Below, one piece after another: positions 7,201 through 10,820 of a DNA stretch of 10,820 nt. Under the pieces are notes generated by a model that was given only the letters and a program-made list of their open reading frames with translations, was not told the DNA's origin and searched no databases. The first letter of the stretch is position 1. Every line of letters starts with the position of its first letter. Both the position numbers and the translations under genes were made by a program. The DNA lies in NCBI GenBank assembly GCA_035539855.1, contig DATLHO010000052.1, positions 1 to 10,820 on the forward strand. Reading direction: 5' to 3'. The DNA comes from DATLHO01 sp035539855 (lineage in GTDB: Bacteria; Bacteroidota; Ignavibacteria; OLB7).

Positions 7201-7978
7201 AGACCGTCGCGTCGAGGCCGCCGATGCCGACGCCGAGCGCCGACCACTGGTTCGACGAGCGGCTGTAGGCGGCGATCGAATTGGCCGTGCGTCCGCCGGC
7301 GCGCGTGAAGCGTCCGCCGACGTGCACCGTGTCGCCGGCGACGGCGAGCGCGCGGACGAACGCGATGTTCGCGGGCGTCTCGACGCCCGCGGCCGCCGCG
7401 TCGCCCATCGCATGCCACGTGCCCGCCGTCAGGTCGTAGCGCGCGACGTTCGCGACCGTCACGCTGCCGGCGCGCGTGAAGCTGCCGCCGACGAACAGGT
7501 CGTTCCCGTCGAGCGCGAGCGCGTAGACCGCGCCGTTGACTCCGCCGGAGAGATTCGAGAACTGGTAGTTGACGCTGTTCCAGACCGCGACGTAGCCCGC
7601 ATCCTCCCCGCCCGCCTTCGTGAAGTTGCCGCCGATGTAGACGAGGCCGTCACGCACCAGCAGCGCTTCGACGACGCCGTTGACGCCAGGCAGCGCGAAC
7701 GCGCTCCAGTACTCGTCGTCGGGCACGGCCGCGGCGTCGAGATGCATCGTGTCGGAGCGGACGAATCGCGGGCGGCCGGCCGAGTCGGTGGTGATGCGCC
7801 AGCCACGCGCGTCGACCGCGCCGCGGAACCCGATCTCCTCGCGGAACGTGCCGTCGGGTCGAAGCAGCTCCTCGAGCGTCGTCGCCGGCTGCTCGTCGCA
7901 GCGGATCTCCTGCGCGGCAAGCGGCATCGTCGTCGCAAGCGCGAGCAGGAGCAGTGGAAGCAGGTGAGTGCGAAGCAT
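4211..7978 (-). CDS. Secreted 21-repeat beta-propeller-like protein with T9SS-type C-terminal domain (paralogue A)
   Basis: This is a 1255-residue protein. Residues 1-22 form a clear Sec signal peptide (MLRTHLLPLLLLALATTMPL then AA, cleavage before QE). Residues about 58-101 carry GWRITTD, GRPRFVRSD, VPDDEYW and LPGVNG, a segment also found in the downstream paralogue. From about 98 to 1145 there are 21 repeats of roughly 50 residues, more regular than in the paralogue (DLFVGGSFTRAG, TLYVGGEFTRAG, NYVARWDIASKAWSAIG). After a 20-residue linker, residues about 1166-1255 form a C-terminal beta-sandwich with VSIVAADGRIL, LASGAYLCVLR and a terminal VVLR. It has PAP where related domains usually have PNP, so the sorting-signal assignment is weaker than for its neighbours. 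The start is fixed by the signal peptide, 32 bases after the previous stop. Only three cysteines were noticed outside the repeats' core pattern. Function beyond secretion and probable binding is unknown. Confidence 0.9.
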   Translation of the reverse strand: MLRTHLLPLLLLALATTMPLAAQEIRCDEQPATTLEELLRPDGTFREEIGFRGAVDARGWRITTDSAGRPRFVRSDTMHLDAAAVPDDEYWSAFALPGVNGVVEALLVRDGLVYIGGNFTKAGGEDAGYVAVWNSVNYQFSNLSGGVNGAVYALALDGNDLFVGGSFTRAGSVTVANVARYDLTAGTWHAMGDAAAAGVETPANIAFVRALAVAGDTVHVGGRFTRAGGRTANSIAAYSRSSNQWSALGVGIGGLDATVWALHQIGPQLYVGGRFTTAGGLRSRSIAMWDRSLSQWAPFDSGVNGVVRSFASQGQELYVGGDYNRIQNVPTPNVARMNIVSRRITRLGNPAAAGQNFGIYQPVHAVALGSRGLYVGGLFDRTATNVPVRRIVLWDGSTWRALSSGVAGVGVNAIAVEDERVFAGGDFTGAGERIVNYVAQYGGGNWQGLANAPDNGVNGNVYAVASDGNTLFVGGDFTVAGGVRVSRIARWDGLAWSALAPGGAADLDGAVRALALSGDGLYAAGEFTRAGGAPAAHVARWSFTQSRWTPLGAGTNGAVRALAASGSRLYAAGRFDSAGGSGARNVAVWNGTAWSRLGDGTFDGVNDTVQTLLANGDDLYVGGYFTRAGGAPALRIAQWNEVSRTWAPLDSGVRTRDAAPAAVHALARDGSTLYVGGEFTRAGGLVANYVARWDIASKAWSAIGEEAGRGVCNTVYSILVDRGSLYVGGRFVVAGEIGAWRIARYDAGGWSALGIGLNNGTDNDVYALGSYRNEVYAGGRLSIAGGMRANQIARWDGQSWARLGGDPQLGVDGVVRALAINGDDIYVGGSFIAAGDAASSRIARWNRRTGAWTLLGAGTDGVVYALAATANEVYVAGRFTKAGGVAVGNIARWHVATNTWFPLGPLGDNGIDGDVFALAVDRGKLYVGGSFTTAGDVPVRNLAQWDPAEGTWSPIGAGVNGDVNALAMAADGLYIGGDFTEAGGTLANYIARWEPATDRWVRLAGGPDDMVTAIAVVGRRVYVGGEFLTAGVARASHVGYWDLDAETWRALGDGLSGSTLPAVYAIAADDRSVYVGGSFTRAGSVDASNVAHWDVRKGEWSALGSGVGNAALPSVFAAALDPTGLFVGGNFTRAGDKLSLHFGRWTKLLTGNVSSIDRRDDVSTGRVDASAARLDLAPAPVVDHADIRITLPGAGHATVSIVAADGRILSTLHDGSADAGTRTLQLDARSLASGAYLCVLRHGGRVVTHTFVVLR
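4544..7687 (-). repeat. Array of 21 protein-coding repeats in paralogue A
   Basis: There are 21 successive cores, from LVYIGGNFTKAG to GLFVGGNFTRAG. A frequent unit pattern is GVNGxVYALA, about 8 residues, LYVGGxFTRAGG, xxxxNxIARWD, xxxxxWxxLGxG. Only unit 5 (ELYVGGDYNRIQ) and unit 6 (GLYVGGLFDRTA) are clearly degenerate in the FTxAG part. The same number of units as in the downstream paralogue suggests duplication of the whole gene after the array had reached this length. A 3 x 7-blade propeller arrangement would fit 21 units but is inference. Confidence 0.85.
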
Positions 7979-8010
7979 GGCTGTGTTCGCGAATGAAGGA
8001 ATGAGATGCG

Positions 8011-10119
8011 TCAGCGCACGACGACCAGCGGCAGCGACTGCGTTCGGCCGGAGCTCTCGACGACGACACGATACGCGCCGGCCGGCGTCGCGCTCGCGTC
8101 CCAGAGGACGCTCGTCGCGCCCTGCGGTATCCTGTCGTCGAGCACTGTCGCGACGATCGCGCCGCGCAGGTCGATGATGCGCACGGTCGTGCGGCCGTCG
8201 TCTACGGTCAACTCGAAGCGCACGACCGACGACGCGGGATTCGGGGCGCACGCAAGACGCAGGGCGACCGCGCGGTCCGGCACGAGCGGCGCGGCGTTGA
8301 CCGACTCCTGTCCGAGGTGTACGCCGTCGGACGTGCCGACGACGATGCGACCGACGGGATCGATCGAGATCGAGGTGACGGGGATCGGGAGTCCGGCGCC
8401 GATGGGTCCCCAGAACCTGCCGTCGGTGCGCGAGAGAAAGATGCTGCTGTCGGTGGCGGCAAGGAGCGCGCCGCCCGCGGAGACGGCGAGCGCGTGGACG
8501 ACGAGCGAGCCGAGACCGCCGTTGGCCTCGCGGAACGTCGCGCCGCCGTCGCTCGAGTGGCGGACTCCCTGTCCGCTGGTGGCGATCACGATGTCGCCGT
8601 TGGGCGCGACGACGATGTCGGTCACCGTCGACGAGCTCACGCGCGCGTCGAGCGCGCGCATGCGGTTCGCGGATGCATCGTGACGGAAGACTCCCGCCTG
8701 CTCTGTGCCGACGATGAGCGCGCCGCTGGAGTCGAACGCCATCGCGGTGACGGTCTCGATGAACTCGCTGTCGAGCCGCTCCCACGTCACGCCGAAGTCG
8801 CTCGTGCGCATGAGCGCGTTGCCGCCGGTGGCGACGACGTACGCACCGTCGGGAGCCGGCGCGCCCAGTCGCGGGAAGACACCGGCGGTGGTATCCGAGA
8901 GCACCCACGTCAGCCCGGCGTCGGTCGAGCGGAAGTAGCCGTTGTTGCCGATCGCGTAAAGAGCGCCGTCGCCGCCGCGCTCGATCTCGCGCGCGCCGTT
9001 GGGCTGTTGCAGCCAGACGCCGTCGGCGCGGCGCAGTCGGAAGCGCACGTAACTGCTCGACACGGCGAGGATCACGCTGTCGCCCACGGCCTGCACCGTC
9101 GCGATCGCGGGCCCCGGCAACCCCCTGCCCACCGACTGGAAGCTCGCACCGCGATCGGTCGAGCGCAGGAGGCCAACATCCTCGGTCACTCCCGCGACGC
9201 TGACTCCCGATGTATAGAAGTCACTCCCGGCGGCGACGAGGGCGCTCGGCACGAACGAGCCTGGCGTCGGCAACGACGCGACGCGCCACGTCGAGCCCTG
9301 ATCGACGCTCGAGACGAATGTGCCGGATCCCGCGGCGGCGATCGTGCCGTCGTGCGCGACCGCCAGATGCGAGACGCCACCTCCGAGTATCGAATCGCCC
9401 GCCGTCCACGTCAGGCCGTGGTCGGTCGAGACGTGGAGCAGACGTCCGAACGCCGTGTAGAGTCGTCCGGCCGCGTCGTGGCGCACGTCGCCGATCGCGC
9501 GGTCGAGACCGGGCATCGTCGCCCACGTGTCACCGCGATCGCTCGAGCGATACGACGAGTCGTCGGCGTCGATGAAGATCGATCCGTCACGCGCGAAGCC
9601 GACGATGCGCACGCCGCGCTCGCCCGGAGTGAACAGCGTCGCCCAGCTTGCGCCGTCGTCGGTCGAGCGGAGAATCTCGGCGGGCGTCGGAAAGAACGCG
9701 CGCGTCATCGCGTAGAGCACGCCGTCCGGAGATGCCGCGATGGTCGCCATCGCGGAGTCGCCCTTCGCGCTGTAGAGCTCGACGCGCGACCAGGTGGCGC
9801 CGCGATCGCTCGAGCGCTGAAGGCGGCCTCCGCCGTCGACGAGGAAGACCGCCGTCCGCGAGGCGGCGAATGACGGCATCGAGAACGGCGCGACGAGCTC
9901 CCAGTTCGATCCCCTATCGAGCGAGCGGTAGACGCCGGCGTGACGATAGCGCGCGGCGTAGACCACGCCCGTCGAGTCGGCGCCGATCGTCTCGTAGCGG
10001 AAGCCGCCGGTCGGCCCGATCGGCTCCCACGAGAATCCCTGCGCAGCGGCCGGAGCGGCCGTGCACAACAGGAGGATCGCGATCGCCGCGAATGCGGCCG
10101 GGGTGCGTATGCCGTTCAT
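8011..10119 (-). CDS. Secreted Asp-box (BNR/Ycf48/sortilin-like) propeller protein with T9SS sorting domain
   Basis: This is a 702-residue protein. The signal peptide is at residues 1-26 (MNGIRTPAAFAAIAILLLCT then AAPAAA, cleavage before QG). The body (about 28-608) has at least ten Asp-box motifs of the S-x-D-x-G-x-T-W type, at about 66, 103, 152, 192, 231, 270, 320, 398, 439 and 522 (YRSLDRGSNW, QRSSDRGATW, LRSTDDGASW, FRSTDAGLTW), with weaker ones near 365 and 563. Asp-boxes mark blades of BNR/sialidase, Ycf48 and sortilin-type propellers. The spacing of 35-50 residues suggests more than one propeller or a ten-plus-bladed one. No sialidase arginine triad is evident, so an enzyme is not claimed. 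The C-terminal domain (about 610-702) has APNP at 625-628, VRIIDLRG, TPAGAYRVVV and a terminal VVVR: a typical T9SS type A signal. The gene lies 23 bases after the previous stop and 32 before the next start; no Shine-Dalgarno sequence is seen. Confidence 0.92.
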   Translation of the reverse strand: MNGIRTPAAFAAIAILLLCTAAPAAAQGFSWEPIGPTGGFRYETIGADSTGVVYAARYRHAGVYRSLDRGSNWELVAPFSMPSFAASRTAVFLVDGGGRLQRSSDRGATWSRVELYSAKGDSAMATIAASPDGVLYAMTRAFFPTPAEILRSTDDGASWATLFTPGERGVRIVGFARDGSIFIDADDSSYRSSDRGDTWATMPGLDRAIGDVRHDAAGRLYTAFGRLLHVSTDHGLTWTAGDSILGGGVSHLAVAHDGTIAAAGSGTFVSSVDQGSTWRVASLPTPGSFVPSALVAAGSDFYTSGVSVAGVTEDVGLLRSTDRGASFQSVGRGLPGPAIATVQAVGDSVILAVSSSYVRFRLRRADGVWLQQPNGAREIERGGDGALYAIGNNGYFRSTDAGLTWVLSDTTAGVFPRLGAPAPDGAYVVATGGNALMRTSDFGVTWERLDSEFIETVTAMAFDSSGALIVGTEQAGVFRHDASANRMRALDARVSSSTVTDIVVAPNGDIVIATSGQGVRHSSDGGATFREANGGLGSLVVHALAVSAGGALLAATDSSIFLSRTDGRFWGPIGAGLPIPVTSISIDPVGRIVVGTSDGVHLGQESVNAAPLVPDRAVALRLACAPNPASSVVRFELTVDDGRTTVRIIDLRGAIVATVLDDRIPQGATSVLWDASATPAGAYRVVVESSGRTQSLPLVVVR

Positions 10120-10142
10120 GGGTTCGGCGTGAAGTCCGCGGG

Positions 10143-10820
10143 TTATCGTGTGACGACGAGTGGTATCGTGACTGCGCCTCTTGCGGAGCCGACGCGCAAC
10201 AGGTACGCTCCCGGCGGCAGCGGCCGCAGGTCGATGCGCGCGCCATGGCGTCCGCTCGTCTGAGGTACGAGCTCAACGGAACGCCGCATGCCACGCATGT
10301 CGACGAGCCACACCTGCGGCGGGTCATCGGCATCGACCTCGAGGCGCGCGCTCGAACGGTCGCGCGCGACGAGCAGCCGCGCATCGAGTCCGCGCGTCGC
10401 GACCTCGATCGGCGCGTCGAGGACGTCGTCGCCGATCGTCCATCGTCCGGTGTTGCGGAAGTAATCCGCGACGTAGATGTCGCGTCCGTCGCGCGCGCTG
10501 ATCAGCGGACGGAACAGGAGATCGGCGGTCGAGTCGGTCGGCAGCGCGTGGACGAAGCGTGGTTCGGCGTCGTGGTGCACGGCCATGCTCGAGCCGCCGT
10601 CACCGGAGTAGAGAATGCTGGCTCCGCGTCCGACGACGTGGAAGCGATCGCGCTCGGACCAGAAGACATCGCCGCCCTTGAGCGGAGGTCCGTCGTGCGA
10701 GCCGCGCCGCTGCGACCATTGCTCGCCGTCGACCGAGGAGAGCGCGACCCATTCGCGATGTCCGGCCGAGAAGCTCGTGACGAGCGCGCGATAGCCCAGA
10801 TCGGTGAGCGTGAATCCCGC
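10143..10820 (-). CDS. C-terminal part of a secreted Asp-box-type protein with T9SS-like C-terminal domain (5'-truncated)
   Basis: The frame is open without a stop from the window edge to a TAA at 10145-10143, giving 225 residues. An internal Met lies at residue 79, but the sequence before it (AGFTLTDLGYRALV, HREWVALSSVDGEQW, GGDVFWSERDRFHVVG) is clearly protein-like and continues the same fold, so the true start is outside the window. Asp-box-like motifs are seen at about 28-35 (SSVDGEQW) and 71-79 (YSGDGGSSM). Residues about 150-225 form a beta-sandwich with VWLVDMRGM, LRPLPPGAYLLRV and a terminal VVTR, like the ends of the downstream genes, but without the PNP motif. It is probably the upstream member of the operon, 23 bases before the next start. 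The full length and N-terminal signal cannot be seen. Confidence 0.82.
   Translation of the reverse strand, partial: AGFTLTDLGYRALVTSFSAGHREWVALSSVDGEQWSQRRGSHDGPPLKGGDVFWSERDRFHVVGRGASILYSGDGGSSMAVHHDAEPRFVHALPTDSTADLLFRPLISARDGRDIYVADYFRNTGRWTIGDDVLDAPIEVATRGLDARLLVARDRSSARLEVDADDPPQVWLVDMRGMRRSVELVPQTSGRHGARIDLRPLPPGAYLLRVGSARGAVTIPLVVTR

Noticed and set aside
4544..7687. Regularly spaced short DNA repeats resembling a CRISPR array
   Set aside because: The spacing is about 150 bases, the repeats are imperfect, and they encode the conserved core of protein repeats in one continuous frame.
4202..7996. An open frame of over 1200 codons on the plus strand, opposite the 1255-residue gene
   Set aside because: Its translation is Arg/Ala/Asp-rich, low in complexity, without signal peptide or domain pattern, and mirrors the repeats of the minus-strand gene. 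High G+C removes stop codons from shadow frames.
7979..8908. Extending the 1255-residue protein upstream within its open frame
   Set aside because: The added sequence overlaps the end of the 702-residue gene in another frame and is Arg-rich. The signal peptide at 7978 sets the start.
8317..9873. Plus-strand open frame of about 518 codons opposite the Asp-box gene
   Set aside because: Arg/Ala/Glu-rich shadow of the minus-strand gene, with no coherent motifs.
8011..10119. Sialidase (enzyme) call from the Asp-box motifs
   Set aside because: Asp-boxes mark the fold, not the activity. No arginine triad or other catalytic set could be pointed to, so only a propeller protein is claimed.
10143..10586. 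Treating the Met at 10586 as the start of a 147-residue gene
   Set aside because: The 78 codons before it are open, protein-like and carry an Asp-box motif, so the Met is internal and the gene is cut by the window edge.

Overview
The window is GC-rich (roughly 70% G+C by eye) and almost fully coding. It looks like part of a chromosome from the Bacteroidota/Chlorobiota/Rhodothermota/Kapabacteria side of the FCB group. The evidence is protein-level: Sec signal peptides, beta-propeller repeats, and C-terminal domains resembling type IX secretion (T9SS) type A sorting domains. None of the starts has a recognisable Shine-Dalgarno sequence, which also fits that group. The exact lineage cannot be named from this sequence.

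Layout. On the minus strand four genes are packed head to tail and are transcribed from high to low coordinates. The first (10820 to 10143) is the C-terminal part of an Asp-box/BNR-type secreted protein that enters from outside the window. The second (10119 to 8011) is a complete 702-residue Asp-box propeller protein. The third (7978 to 4211) has 1255 residues and the fourth (4214 to 408) has 1268 residues; they are tandem paralogues, each made of 21 copies of a roughly 50-residue repeat with a core like LYVGGxFTxAG and IARWDxxxxxWxxLG. Gaps are 23 and 32 bases, followed by a 4-base ATGA stop/start overlap, so the set is very probably one operon whose promoter lies beyond base 10820. At the left edge, the end of a plus-strand gene with the same kind of C-terminus (bases 1-103) converges on the operon. 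A frame-disturbed plus-strand piece follows (about 87-315), and then a strong 14-bp hairpin (327-359) between the two converging units.

How the genes fit together. All four minus-strand products look like exported proteins: a signal peptide where the N-terminus is visible, repeat propellers in the middle, and a C-terminal beta-sandwich ending in V-V-x-R. The simplest reading is a set of co-expressed T9SS cargo proteins, surface-anchored or released. No enzyme active site, transporter, regulator, RNA gene, mobile element or CRISPR array is visible. The most unusual points are the matching 21-repeat architecture of the two large paralogues, the broken reading frame at the left edge, and the long inter-gene hairpin. 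I see no clear sign of a wholly new system beyond this repeat-protein operon.
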